Numbered from the stretch's first letter, positions 46,001-57,470 are shown. The stretch: 64,000 nt of DNA from Plantago ovata (GCA_028274465.1 CM051458.1:21963566-22027565); one strand, 5' to 3'. Made by a program: numbers and translations. The notes: generated by a model from the sequence alone, not told the origin.

Positions 46001-46410
46001 ATAGAAAAAGTACCTCTGGAACTTGTCAGTATTTGGGTACTAGATTAATATCATGGTTCAGCAAGAAACAAACCTGTGTTGCCAATTCATCCACTGAATC
46101 TGAATACATTGCAGCTGATTGTTGCACAGCTCAAATCCTATGGATTCAGCAACAATTAAGAGATTATGGTATTTCTGCAAAGAAAACACCAATCTTTTGT
46201 GATAATACAAGTGCTATTGCTATCACGCAAAATCCTAAGTTTCACTCTAGGACTAAGCACATTGATATTAGACATCATTTCATTAGAGATCATGTGGAAA
46301 AAGGAGATATTGAGGTTGTGAAAATAGGCACTGATGATCAGCTTGCTGACATCTTTACCAAGCCCCTACCAGATAATAGGTTCGCAATGCTAAGGTATAA
46401 CCTGGATTGA
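43042..46410 (+). CDS. pol polyprotein of Sirevirus D, one long open frame
   Basis: 1,122 codons. Protease D-S-G at about residues 20-22. GAG-pre-integrase zinc finger about 148-190 (HKRTSHLNFK, CNACQQGKQ). Integrase core with Asp216, Asp278 and Glu314 (spacing D-61-D-35-E). RT with the YVDD box at about 813-816. RNase H from about 975 (SDADHGG) to the C-terminal [11 protein letters not shown] region. Its products would act in virus-like particles to copy and integrate the element. The element around it is incomplete, so this is a relic even though the frame reads through. Confidence 0.9.
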   Translation: MLLIVQTSATETNDAIWHFDSGCGKHMTGNKNNLINYRRWSKGPTIRFAGGGSGSTKGYGDVKLGCITIIGVLYVKNLKFNLFSMSQFADKGYFIKIKSDECKLIDFETKKVIMIARRSGGLYTVDGSSAIVEKCLVSNHDCLAEKAWLWHKRTSHLNFKTLNKLSKKALVVGLPKVTFKKDGVCNACQQGKQTKSSFKNKAVPSTTKPLQLLHMDLFESSSTSYAGKKYGLFVVDDYSRFTWVVFIKHKSETRTEIPNLLNKLEVMKNDKVKVIRTDHGTEFVNQYITEYCTSKGIQHQLSSVRTPQQNGVAELMNRTVKEAARTMPTDTEISEAYWVEAINTACYTQNRCLITKEYNKTPYELFVGRPPNITHLRVFGCKCFVLNNGREYLRTFQPKADEAIFLGYSLHSKAYRVYNKKAQKIEESVHVVFYEKTQGVPAEEKISECMKKLIIHEQRTESNVRQIKSIELNDDSDNDSRPPSHDKINIVHDKEFLAKDAVAPEVAETTQPPVPADELPQSSNAEQAVANEPISAETQNPSSTEQVHTEESHADEQTYPDPTSRKPVNKWIRDHPSTDMIGDINKRQVTRSKATHGLAEEATVVEVESLFSCFVSEIEPKTIEEALKHSEWIKAMQEELDQFERNKVWKLVPLAEGKKAIGTKWVFRNKLSESGEVTRNKARLVAQGYCQSEGLDYDESYAPIARLDAIRLFLAFAAHNDFIVYQMDVKRAFLNGELAEKVYLEQPPGFELPSEIKMVYKLQKAVYGLKQAPRAWYDTLAKFLLENGFKKGEVDKTLFTMNHDGKILLVQIYVDDIIFGSKDKQLCGDFAKLMTNKFEMSMMGKLNYFLGLQVKQLKDGIFINQAKYAKEILIKFRIKEEEKPEKIPISVGTKLGYTKEDKSVEEHKYRKLIGSLLYLTASRPDIQYVVCVCARFQSDPRESHYKKAIKIRKYVKGTINVGLWYPKDSGLELVGYSDADHGGSTLDRKSTSGTCQYLGTRLISWFSKKQTCVANSSTESEYIAADCCTAQILWIQQQLRDYGISAKKTPIFCDNTSAIAITQNPKFHSRTKHIDIRHHFIRDHVEKGDIEVVKIGTDDQLADIFTKPLPDNRFAMLRYNLD

Positions 46411-46933
46411 TTGAACTACCTCAATAAAGGATACATCTGGCAGAATGCTGAAACAGGTACTCAGCAAGACAAAGTATTCTTGTTTAAAAGCCCCGTCCAC
46501 TGATTTCTTCTAAGAAATGATAAGTCACTATATGTTTGCTGAAACAGGCATTCAACAAGTAATTCCTTCAAAACGGGTATTTGTTAGGAAACTTGATCAC
46601 TTGCTGAGACAGGCACTCAGTAAGAGAGAAACCTTAAGGATTGCTGAAATAGGCATTCAGACAATCAAAGATACTGAAATAGGTATTCAAGTATCAAGGG
46701 AATATTCTGAGACGGGAACTGAGAAAAAGAGCAAAACTCATATCTCAGATTTTACCAAAGGATATCTCAAGTACAAAAGTATTTACTGATACGGGAACTC
46801 AAAAATATCTTTTAAACTTAAGAAAATACGAGATATCTAAATAAGGGGGAACTTTCAGCAAGTATCTAGGCTATTTATGCAAACTCGCTGAAAAGATTCT
46901 TGTCTATTTCAGCAAGCAATCTAATCCCTTAAA
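46411..46933 (+). other. Post-pol spacer of Sirevirus D with hairpin array
   Basis: Shows the sense-strand form of the array: for example TTGCTGAAACAGGCATTCAA near 46531, TTGCTGAGACAGGCACTCAG near 46602 and GATACTGAAATAGGTATTCA near 46670. About seven inverted repeats lie between 46440 and 46795. The polypurine-like AAGGGGGAACTTTC follows near 46845. No protein-coding sense is seen. Confidence 0.75.
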
Positions 46934-46944
46934 ATTTGTTTTCT

Positions 46945-49900
46945 TATTGCTTGATCAATTATTTGGTCATCATCATTATCATCATCTTCATTCAGATCTT
47001 GATGACTCTCAGTGTGACAGTATTCTTGAGTTTCAGCAGATGTTCTTCTCCTTTTCGGATTTGTTGAATTTCTCTCGGAATATGTTTCAGCTCGTCTCTT
47101 TGAACTTTGCTCTCTTTCAGCAAGAGGTTCTCTGGGAGGTGGACTAGGCAGTATCAATGGCGCTTCAGCAAGGGTTTTCTATGTTCTTGAAGATTTTCTT
47201 TGTTTATCTTCCCCCTTAGACATGGATTGCATGATTGGGTGAATGTGCACAGAGAAAAATTCATTGCAATTTTCAGCAAGTTTACTTAGGCTATTATACT
47301 TAAGAATTATTCCTTGCTGATCAGTAGTCAGCTTGGACATTTCTTCTTTAGTACTCACCAAGTTCTCCTCATGTCTGCGCTCATTGTCGACTTTTTCTTC
47401 AGTGAAAGTCTGGGCCATTTTCAATGCTGTTTTAGCCAGTTTGAGTGCTTGACTGACATCTTCTTCATAGCTTTTATGATGTAGACTGATGTCTTTCTGA
47501 GCTATTGTAAGAGAAGTAGTGCGTTTCAGCAAAGTAGCCAGTATTTTGCCAATATCAAGCGGACTCTCAGCAAGCAGTGCATCATCGTGTTCTTTGCATG
47601 ATTTGTGAACATCCATGAGTGCCTTAATTCTGGGAGTAAAATCCTCAACATTAGGGAACGTCACTAAAGAGGGAGTGAGTGAATGAACTTTGATCTCAGT
47701 AGCGAATTGATCATCATTTATCAGCAAATGGCTTCTTTCAGCATCTCCTTCATCATGATCAAGAGATGGAGGAGGAATTGTAACCACTGTAGGTTCAACT
47801 TTCTTTATCAGTTCTTCTTCGTTTGCTCAGAAATTGAAAAGATCTTCTTCGTCATCAGATTCATCAAGGCCAGCAACCTTGGTTCCTAAATCTGTAGCTT
47901 CAATCACTTGTGGTTGAGTGGTTGCTGAGGGAAACTCTTTAGACTCAACAACTGGAGTTTCACCAGCAGTAAGTGGAAGGGAGGGGACTTCCGTGTTCTT
48001 CACTCCTGAAGATTGAGCAATGTCTAGATCTGCGTATGCCTAGCATGAACCTGTAGACTGTTTTGAAGTGCTCTTTGATAATCTTCATCCATATCTTCAT
48101 CATCAAGGTTTGGTTCAGTTGGCATCGAGTAAAGTTAACTCGGCATCAGAAAGCTTGTTTTTGCCTAATTTCATTTCAACACGCTTTCTGGCGTACTCTT
48201 CTTCAGGTTCAGCAACTTGTTCAGTTGCTTGAGTACTTGTCTCAGCAGGAGCAGGAGTGGATTCTTGATGTTTACTGGTAGTTTGGTCAGATTGCTGATT
48301 TTCAGTAACTTGATGTTCAGTCTCAGCAACTGTCAGCTTAACTCCACCAGCATCAGGACTAGGACCTTGATTATCATCATCATCATCCTTTTTGTCCTTG
48401 GAATATTTTCCTTCATCATCACTTGGATCTTTTGGGATATTTTCATCCTCTTCTTCTTCATCATCGTCCGTTAGTATGACTAACTCAAGATGTTTGTACA
48501 TTGCTGCGCTAGTAACTTCTTCTTCTTCATTGATTTTGTGAGGATCAGCCACCACGGATACAAAAGAACCCTTGAGCATCACAACTTGTTCAGCTGGTGA
48601 GGCACTCTTGAATTTAGCTTTCATATTCTCTCTGATTAGAGCAATCAGTCTGGAGCTCATTAGCTGAGAATATGTTAGCTCTTCTGAAAGTATGGAATGT
48701 ACAAAGGTCTCGAGCTTCAGTAGAGAAAGTATCTTTTTCTCGTTGGACAGATGAAGGTGAAGATCAGAGAAATCCATCCTCATGTACCTTTGCCAGTTGC
48801 TGACAGATTTAGCAACTCTGGTCAAGGTAGTTCTTTTGAAGTTTGAGTAAAGTTCTTTTGAACTTAGTTCCAAATCTTCAGTGATGTGAACCACTTCAGT
48901 GGTCTCCTTTTGAGCCTGAAAAAGAATAAAATTAAGTTCAGGAAGGTTTTGGAAAATAGTTTTAGAGTCTAAAACTGGAACATGATTTACCTGCTGAAGT
49001 TCAGCAAGCTCATGTTGCACACTTTGTTGTGCTGACACTATTTCCATTGCTTCAGGAGCTTGAGAAGCATCCTTGATTTGTTCATCCTGAAATAATTTTA
49101 AGTTAGATACAAGTACTAAGTTGTCAAACTTAGTAGATTTACCAAAAACTTCATCTACCTGCTGAACAGGAATTGTGGAATCTGTGCAGAAGTTTCAGCA
49201 ATCTTCTGAGTAGTATCTTGAGAAGTCTGTAAGGAAACAATAATATCAGCAAAAGATATTGTTTCAGATATTGAAGTTTTGCTTATGTCTGAGTTAACTA
49301 CCTGCTGAAGAAGGGCATGTGGTGACTCAGTCCTTTCAGCAATGACAACATCTTCATTATCTGGGACTTGTTCTTCAGCAAACTTCTTTTCTTGCTCTAT
49401 TTGAGAAGGCTGTGCAGATTCAGCAATCTCCCTTGTCTCTAAATTGACAAGTTGAGCAGAGACATCTTGACCTTTAAGTTCACTGCTAGTCATGAACACA
49501 TCTATTGACTTGTTGGAGTTGTCATCAATCTCCAAATCCATTTGCTGGCTTAGTTCTGTCAGCACCAGTTGAACTTTGTCAATGGATGTTTTTTGTGAAC
49601 TAGGTCCAATATTCTCAGCATCACAAGATGCATCGTCGAATAGTGTCTCTTGTGGTGTTTTAGCAACCTCTGGGACTTGAACCATTGTAGTCTCAACAAC
49701 TGGTTCTTCAGCAATTGCAGCTTCAGTAACTGCAGTTTCAGCAACTTGATGAGTTGCTTGTTCAGCAACCATCTTTTCAGCAGCATTATCAGGAAGTGCC
49801 ACGTTTCTCAGATCAACAGCAATATCACTTTCTGGTTCCAGAGTATAGTCATTGGGATTATCTACAATGTAGATATCTGGGACTGGGGCAGGAATTTCAT

Positions 49901-51344
49901 TTCCACTGCCTTGTGGTCTTATTTCAGCAGATGTATCAACGTTGAGTTGATTGTTGAAGGCTTCTGCAAACACTTCAACAACATCTACTGGAGTGGCTTG
50001 TGTTTCAGCAACTCCTGGAGCATCATCTGAAAGATCATGGACAATTAGAATGGTCTTTCGAGCCATTGTTTTCTTTCTTGGGTAAATCTTTGTCCGTTTC
50101 TTCTTAGGAATGGGGTCAACTGATGACGCTGCAGTTTGAGTGTCATCATCAAATTTCCTCTCTTTCGTCTTAGATTTTTCCACAGTAGCTCCAGCAGCAG
50201 CAGCTGTTGCATTTTCAGCAACGACTATTGTACACTTACCTTGTTGATCACCATCTGCAGCAGTTGCATTCATGGACTGATTTTCAGTCTCAGCAACATT
50301 TGCAGCTGTTGGATACCTGTCTTGCTGACCAACACTAACAACATTTGCAGCTGTTGTCTTCTTTGACTTCTTGTCAGCAAGCTTTGGTCGATTCTGCTTG
50401 TAGAAGGCTCTTCCCACATTGCATACTGAGTTCTTAATCGGCAATGGGTTTCTCAGCTGAATCTTGAAGTGTTCAAGGATATAGTATATTTTCAGTCCAT
50501 ACATTACTGGGAAGGTAGGTGAGACTGTGTTGTCTTCAACCTTTACCTTGAACTTAGTAACACAATCAACAAGTCTGTTGAAAATGTACTTTGCCCAGTT
50601 GAGCTCTGTTCTGTTCTCATGGATATGCATCAGCAATGGCCACCTTCTCAAACCAACTTGGTCTATTCCCCCAACTTGGGAATCTAAGACTTTGATTAGT
50701 AGCAGAGCTACTAGACCAAGTGAATGGCAGAGATGCTTCCTCTTTACGTGCTTTGAGGTCCAAGTCACGGGAGCAATCTCTCCTTTCTTCATCTTTTCGT
50801 TTCTGACATCACTGTAGAAGACTTCTTTTCTTCATCAGTGGCAGTGATGTCATCTTCAGTTCCAGTAGTTCGAATCTGAAAGATGTTGGCTAAATCAATC
50901 CATTTCAGGATGATTTGCACACCTTGAACTGTGGTAGAAATCACTTTTTCAGTGACTCCTTGTTCATCAGTGAGAGTTGGATTTCTGCATTATTGTAGAA
51001 TTCCATAGCATCTAAGATACTCACTTTCTTAGGCGAGCAGTTATGAAGAAAAGAAGGCCTTGTTGATTTATCAAATTTAGCGCCTCTTCATTTTCTTCAT
51101 CTAATTCTTGTTCATAGAAGTATCTTATATACTTCTCCTTGGCAAATCCGCCCCATTGCATCATTTGTTCACACTTTGCAGTGTCAAGATATGCAGGCGG
51201 CATGGGTCTCTCTGTTATTCGGTCGTTTTTCAACACAATTTTCACTGTGTTTGTTGCCGAAGTTTCAACTGGAGTAGTGCTTTTCCCAGCACTATCAGCT
51301 TTGGACGATTTTAATGTCTTAGAGGACTGTCTCTTTGGAGCCAT
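46945..51344 (-). pseudogene. Extra gene region of Sirevirus E
   Basis: ATG at 51344 (MAPKRQSSKTLKSSK), N-terminal plant-transposon-protein-like domain to about 50400, Val-Ala-Glu/Gln-rich middle, Asp/Glu runs near 48440, and the helical segment (about 47600-47200). The conserved C-terminal domain is not present. A 545-codon open stretch covers 50792-49155. The same intron-like module borders as in C are visible. It is broken a few times. Confidence 0.75.
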
Positions 51345-52379
51345 TTCTTATACAGCAAGAGAAATGTACGAAAAAGATTAACTTGCTTTTTGACCGGAGG
51401 TACAGTGAATTCAGGGCAGAGGCTACAAAATTTGCAGAGAAAGGAAATGTGAGTTAAAGAATTTTGTCTTTCTCTAACTCTTTGTTTATATAGTATCTCT
51501 GTTGTGCAAGAAGCTCACGGTTTTGAGTTCTCAACAAGGGTAAAACAGAGATTCAACTGCGTTAGTGGAGCCTTTGCATTAAATGTGTAGTGGTCCACTA
51601 ACAAAAACCGCCAGAGCACACTTTCTCTTTGTGATATTAACCGTTAGATCAAAAACTACTTTAAATCAATGGCCACGATTATGTTTCATGTCATGATTAA
51701 CAGCGAGTTTATCTGTGCAACGATTAACGTCACAAATTGATTTTACCTTATTTCACGGGATTTGATCCTTTTTACCACAACGCTAATTGCTTGCTGAAGT
51801 AAATGAGAATCTTTTCAGCGATTTTGGACAAATTGACTTTGGCACTTACCTTTTTAGGTAACAAGCCTTGTATTTGCTGAAAGTTCCCCCTTAATCAAAT
51901 ATCTCATACTACTTTAAGTTAAAAGATATTTCTGAGTTCCGTCTCAGCAAATTCTTTTTATATTGAGATATGCTTTGGTAAAATCCGAGAAGTGTTCTTG
52001 CTCTTTGCTGAGTTCCCGTCTCAGGTTTTTCCTTTGATACTTGAATACCTGTTTCAGTATCTTTGATTATCTGAATGCCCGTTTCAGCAATCCTTAAAGT
52101 TTTTCTCTTACTGAGTGCCCGTCTCAGCAAGTGATCAAGTTTCCTAACAAATACCCATTTTGAAGGAATTACTTGCTGAATACCTATTTCAGCAATCATA
52201 TAGTGAACTATCATTTCTTTTATAGGAAATCAGTGGAAGGAGCTTTAAATATGTAAGCATACTTTGGCTTGCTGAATGCTTATTTCAGCAATCTGCCAAT
52301 TGTATCCCTTACTATTGAGGTAGTTCAATCAATCCAAGGTTATACCTTAGCATTGCGAATCTATTATCTGGTAGGGGGT
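51345..52379 (-). other. Spacer of Sirevirus E with TATA box and hairpin array
   Basis: The internal TATA box is at about 51486-51493, the same distance from the ATG as in A and C. The inverted-repeat array runs from about 51930 to 52295; a clear example is GCTGAGTTCCCGTCTCAG near 52007. The last about 60 bases are the end of pol. Confidence 0.72.
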
Positions 52380-54677
52380 TGATGAACCGGAGTTTGTCAG
52401 ACTCAATTAATCAAATAAATTTGTTTTTAGCCAAAGGCAATTCAGAATTACAATGAAAACCGTAGTGTAGCGGTAAAATAACCTCGAGTGTCGATCTCTA
52501 AGGACTATAACTAGCTTTATCTAATTTAACTTAAACTAGAAACTCAACAAACGACTTAGCACAGATTTTCTTATCAATAATAATGGAAGTTAGTGATATT
52601 ATGATCATTCAAAGCATCAGGTTAATAATCATGCATGATGTACTCGATCGTTTTCATAGAAATCTAAGATCATGAATTGTCCAATGTGTTCCGTTCAATT
52701 CAACACTACGAAGATAGAGGGCTTAGATAGATCAAAGAAATAAAGTAATAACTCAAGTCTGATTCGCGTTACAACCATCATGCATAATTAAGAACCCTAG
52801 CTAAGAAATCACATACTATCACGAACGATAGATTTATTACCGACGTTACCGACGAAAGAAATAAATATAAATAGAAAAATCGTGAGATACAATGTTACCG
52901 ACGAAGGTTGTCAATCTCCGAAGAATTGCGAGCTCACAAGCAAGAATTGATAACAACGAGGTCCAATTCTATGCTTAATCCTCCAAATTGATAAGAAAAA
53001 GAGTCTCCTATGCTAAGAATTCCCAGAATAGGCTCTAGAGAATTTGTCCCTAAAACTATGTGAAAATGTATGAAAAAAGGTCTAAAAAACGTAGAAACAG
53101 GTGCAACTATATATAGGAGTTCGGAGGACGTGGGGCAAATCGCCCCATACGCCGGGCGAACCGCCTGACGTGGGGCGAACCGCCCCACATCCCGGGTGAA
53201 CCGTCCGGGAGCTCCAGTCGGTGAAGACGCGTGTTTGGTCTTCTTTTCCTTTTCGGACTTGGATTTTGCCTTCTAGTGACCTTTAAGCCTTGAAACTCGA
53301 CCCCTAGACCTCAAATCTCGTCCGGAACCTTCTAGATACACCACGGATGACCACGAAACACCGAATCTTCGTTCTCTTCAATATAATTGCCCGAAAATCA
53401 TGTTTTTTACCTAAAACCTAAAAAATACAAACTAAAGGGAAACGTGACACTATTCTAATAAAATGCACTATAATATAGCTACATTAACATAGAGGATAGC
53501 TAAATAGGTGAAAAAAGACTCGAATGAAGGTGTGAAATACACGTTCATCAAACTCCCCAAATCGAACCTTTGCTTGTCCTCAAGCAACTAAGCTAGAGTC
53601 TAATGCAAAAAATCAATGCAACACACAAAATGGAGTCTCATGCCAAACGTAATGAACTAATCTATTGAATCTATCAAAAACTTATGAGCAAAGACCATAC
53701 AAATCATAACATGGATATTGGTTGAAGAATGCCTCGATTGACTCATACACATTCACATATGCACTATGTTAAACAAGATAGTCCCTCGTAACATTCTCTA
53801 CCTGGACCTAGTCAGTGACGACGTAATAAAACATGTTAAAAACGAATGGTTGTCCCGTGCCTATGAAACTGAGGACTTAATTACTACTGTTCACCAAGTT
53901 AAGACTTTCCCTCAAAGAGGTCGAACCAATACTGACTCTCATCAAACGAAGGAGGGTTCCCTAAAAAAGATAACACTCCCCTATTCTACCCATCTCTCAA
54001 GCAAAGTCATAAACTAATCACCACTTCCTGAATGGCAGGATGAGGGTGGTCTAGAACAGATGACACTCAAACAAACAAAAGACAAAAAATTACAACTCGA
54101 TTACGAACATTACAAGAATTGAAAAACGAGACAAACACTTTGCTAAACTGCTTTTTGGCTATTTTTTGACCCTTCCTTGCTTTTTTGGGGTCTTTTCTTT
54201 TTTTCTTTTTTTTTTCTTTTCCAGATTTTTTTATTTTTCCTGGAATTTTTTCTTCTTTTTTTTCAAATTTTTTTTCTCTTTTTTTTATAGCCAGCAGTAG
54301 CACAATGAAAAAGAAATTACAATGACACACAAACGACCTCCCCAAACCTATTCGAAAGAATAGGTTGGAGCACAAACTTTACGAAAAAGGAAAACAAACT
54401 CACAACACACACTTAAAAATCGAAAAACAAGTCTAATGAAAGCGTAACCCCCTCCCCAAACCTATTCGAAAGAATAGGTTGCAAACAAAGGATCACACAA
54501 TCTCACACTACCTCCTTCCTACGCATTTAGCAATCTCAAAGCAAGGTGAAGACTTGTTGCCTCTTAGGTACATAATTACTCGGGAAAACAACCATAAGAT
54601 CCTAACATGCATCATCCTATTATAAAGGCCTTCGTGAACCGCAGTAGAGAAAACACCACTAAGTGATGTCGAGACTA
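52380..54677 (-). mobile_element. G3: Ty3/gypsy-like non-coding element, 3' LTR plus inner part
   Basis: 3' LTR 52380-53550 with the palindrome cluster (53129-53215) beside a TATA box (about 53106-53116). The polypurine tract comes next (minus strand GGTTTGGGGAGTT) and then TTGCTTGAGGACAAGCAAAG. The inner part (53551-54677) matches G2 and G4 and carries the purine stretch and both hairpins. No coding domains are seen. It inserted into the pol end of Sirevirus E. The inner part stops where another LTR of the family begins. Confidence 0.7.
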
Positions 54678-54879
54678 TGATGAACCGGAATTTGTCAGAT
54701 TCAAATTAATCAAATAAATTTGTTTTTAAGACAAAGGCAATTCACAACTACAACGAAAACCGTAGTGTAGCAGTAAAATAACCTCGAGTGTCGATCTCTA
54801 AGGACTATAACTAGCTTTATCTAATCTAACTTAAACTATAAAACCAACAGACGACTTAGCCACAGGTTTTTCTTATCAA
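54678..54879 (-). mobile_element. LTR fragment of the G family
   Basis: Starts TGATGAACCGGAATTTGTCA, like 52380, and matches about 200 bp of that LTR before changing to unrelated sequence at about 54880. It sits inside the inner region of G3, because G4 continues with other sequence at the matching point (62825). It is a truncated LTR, probably a second insertion. Confidence 0.7.
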
Positions 54880-56881
54880 GATACTAGAATTCATCGGCAC
54901 AGGGAAAAATGTCTCACTTCGAAGGCGTCTTTGGGGCTAAAGACTTTCAATGCAAAGTAGACTCATGTTTTTGTAATAAAATAAAGAAAGGGAAGAAGCA
55001 TTCCATGCTATCTATGCTGGGTTGGAAAAAATAGAATCAGAGAAAAGCCCCTAAAAATGGATTAGAGCTACGTGTAGTTTATAGATATATAATGTTCACT
55101 CAATTGATTTTAACGTAAGTAAATGAAAATTTACAATTAAATAATTGAGTAATTAAAATCAAAAGTTGTCACGAAATGTCTTCAAACAAACAAAAAATAA
55201 CTAACTGAATAATTGAATCTAATTGAAAAATAACTTATTGAGTAATAGAAATAGTTTATGTAGTCATGCGATGAAAATTTTGAATTGAACGGTATTAGAC
55301 GTACGTAAAGTACTCCTCCGATGATTTAAGAACCACCGAATACGTCTGTAGGCTATTGAAACATTCCACTTCGAAATCTGCAATGCAGCTTTTGCATGTA
55401 AATTTGTGTTCTTCATCTGGTGTATATACCGTCCTGTGTGTCATTATCTCTTGCCATTTTTCTTCGTCGATGCCTTCTGTTATGTTTTATATTGTAAATT
55501 GCTTACCACCAATGTCCTGTAGTAACACTCTGGATTTCCGGCTATTCGGCATTTGTCGATGAAATCTTGTTCCCATGGTGAGGCTGGTGGCTACTCGAAA
55601 CTCTTTTCAGTGTGGAACCAAAATGCAATAATGATTCACCCAAAAACTCTTGTTCCCATTATGGTGGTCGCAAGAGGCTTCAAGATACGCTTGTTATTGC
55701 GTGCTAAGTTAATGTATTCTTCTTTATTTTAGTTAATTCGGTTCATCACTTTATAAACGTAATACACTTATTTTATTTTATGTCATTTATCAATGCTATT
55801 TGCTAATAGTGAAACTTCAATGCTTGTAACTTTGTTTCTTTTGTTTTTGAGGCATGAAATCCATAGATTTAAACATACATGTAAATATATTTTTGGATAT
55901 ATTTTAGAATCATACTTTATAAACATTTGTGTATGTATAATCACTTACTCTACTTGTTATTAGAAGGATGTAACTATGTTCGCCCCATCCTCGTCTAGTA
56001 TACCAAAATCAAATGGGGGAATACCATCATACATAATACATCAAAACAAAACAGTGATGATCTCTTATTCTCTTTAAGGCATGGAAAAAAGTAGCTAATA
56101 TGGAGGGTTCAAATTAATTAACCAAACCATAACCTGAAAAATACAGCAGCAAAACCGAGTATCACCATCCAAATTTAATCAAATTAAGTCTCTCAATAGT
56201 AGTTACCATCAGACAACAAAATCATCACCAAGAATTTCAATACAAACCCCTCCAACCGACACAAAGAACTCCTGAACTCCAATACCTAACTCTTTTGCCG
56301 TGTACCAGCTGTGTAGCCTCGTAAGTAAGAAATTCAAACTTCAACAGCTTCACCAACAAGAACCCAGGCAACCTTTGGGATAGCATTCCTAATAAGCTAA
56401 ACTATAACTTCTTTACACTAAACAACCCAAAACATTCACTAATTAAGATAGTAATTTTTGAAGGAGAGTTACTTTATATTCACTGGAATGGGAAAATTGA
56501 CAACTTGTAGTAGACAAATAATAGAGATACCTCACTATCGAAAATATTATGTCCGAATAGACTCCATTACTGCCTAGATTTACCAAAGCAATTCATGACA
56601 AGAAAGCTTAACATGAGATGCCAGGACAAGTTATGATCAAAATGGCAAACGTGTACTACATCATACATGGGATGGGACCAGGAAACTCGACTCATTACCG
56701 CAGAATAAAGGTCCAGATTCACAAAATGATGACAAATTATTTGTCAACTTGTGCGCATAAAGAAAGCCTATCCTGGCCAAAATAAGTTCGCCAAACAAAC
56801 ACAAAACAGATAAGTTTGCTTAGCACGTGACACATAAAAACAAGCTGCAGCCTTCTACAATAGATCAACATGTGCAGTGGT
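54880..56881. other. Unassigned, gene-poor sequence
   Basis: No convincing gene, repeat family or RNA gene. It is AT-rich around 55080-55330 with a loose inverted repeat (TTGATTTTAA ... TTAAAATCAA, about 55098-55162). If the terminal exon at 56882-57001 is real, the part nearest to it (about 56400-56881) would be its 3' untranslated region on the minus strand. Confidence 0.5.
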
Positions 56882-57001
56882 TCATCTTTCGCACTCCGAG
56901 GCTACAAGTTTTCCAACTAATTTTGGTGAATTCTGGCTGCCTTCAATTTGATTGCCTTGATTGGTAATTTGCTTCCATCCCAAGATATGAGGCAAAGCAT
57001 A
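56882..57001 (-). CDS. Possible terminal exon of a host gene (unknown product)
   Basis: On the minus strand, a T-rich stretch ending TTGATTTAG (acceptor-like) is followed by 40 codons, counting the stop, that stay open and end in TGA at 56884-56882. The peptide runs from YALPHILGWKQ to KLVASECER and has ordinary protein composition. The codon just before the putative splice site is a stop, which fits an intron there. I do not recognise the family. A 40-codon open stretch can arise by chance, so support is modest. The rest of the gene would lie beyond the Harbinger insertion and outside the window. Confidence 0.35.
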   Translation of the reverse strand, partial: YALPHILGWKQITNQGNQIEGSQNSPKLVGKLVASECER

Positions 57002-57344
57002 CTAAATCAAGGAAACAAATGAGCAGTTAGGGGTAACGGGCAGCTGTAATTCAAACATCCGTAACATGCTAATCTTCTCACACATCCAAAACCCAAAATG
57101 AACAAAATGACATGCAGATCTTCTGTAGTAAGGATCCTTCATACAACATTATGCACAAAACACAAAACACAAAACCAACCACTCTTATTTTATCAGCAGC
57201 TCAAGCTATCACAGTTATATTTCCAATGTGTAAGTTTACTCTTATTTCTTCCTATTTCCTTTACGACACAAGAGTATAGTATACAATAGAAATGCACCTA
57301 ATACTGAAACAAGAACAAAACATATGATTATAGAGAATGTCTTA
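57002..57344. other. Non-coding, possible intron
   Basis: AT-rich with short A/C repeats (CAAAACACAAAACACAAAAC near 57170). No reading frame of note. It would be intron if the exon at 56882-57001 is real. It ends in TTA, the likely target duplication of the Harbinger element. Confidence 0.4.
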
Positions 57345-57370
57345 GACCACCCGCATCAGTGGTTTAAGGC

Positions 57371-57470
57371 TAAGGCCAGTTTAAGGCCTTAAACTGGCCT
57401 TAGCCGCGTTTAAGCAGTTTTCGTCTGCATCAGTGACTGCTTAAACGCGGCTAAGGCCAGTTTAAGGCCT
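57371..57470. repeat. Overlapping perfect palindromes at the Harbinger left end
   Basis: 57371-57402 is a perfect 32-bp palindrome centred on AAGGCCTT. 57384-57418 and 57436-57470 are perfect 35-bp inverted copies around a 17-bp loop. The two structures overlap and compete. GCATCAGTG also appears twice (57353 and 57427), once at the end and once in the loop. Confidence 0.92.

Larger units (their letters stand above)
39109..46933 (+). mobile_element. Sirevirus copy D (LTR, gag, pol), lacks extra gene and 3' LTR
   Basis: A plus-strand copy with an intact-looking 5' LTR, primer site, gag region, one long pol frame and part of the hairpin spacer. At 46934 it meets the opposite-strand copy E. About two or three breaks are seen in gag and none obvious in pol, so it is better kept than A and C. 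It inserted beside or into the satellite at 39076-39108; those 32 AT-rich bases show nothing else. Confidence 0.85.
46934..52379 (-). mobile_element. Sirevirus copy E, fragment (extra gene plus spacer)
   Basis: A minus-strand fragment running from the last codons of pol (about 52379-52320) through the hairpin spacer to most of the extra gene. It has no LTR, gag or rest of pol. It joins D head-on at 46934 and is cut at 52380 by the LTR of G3. It is a fossil with a handful of breaks. Confidence 0.82.

Noticed and set aside
52934-53188. Minus-strand frame across the G3 LTR palindromes
   Set aside because: It lies in an LTR promoter region and is not kept in the other LTRs.
53766-54017. 83-codon plus-strand frame in G3
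   Set aside because: It is antisense to the element's orientation, and its counterparts in G2 and G4 are not conserved as protein.
55356-55562. 68-codon Cys/Ser-rich frame in the unassigned region
   Set aside because: Short, no domain, no splice or promoter context that supports a gene.
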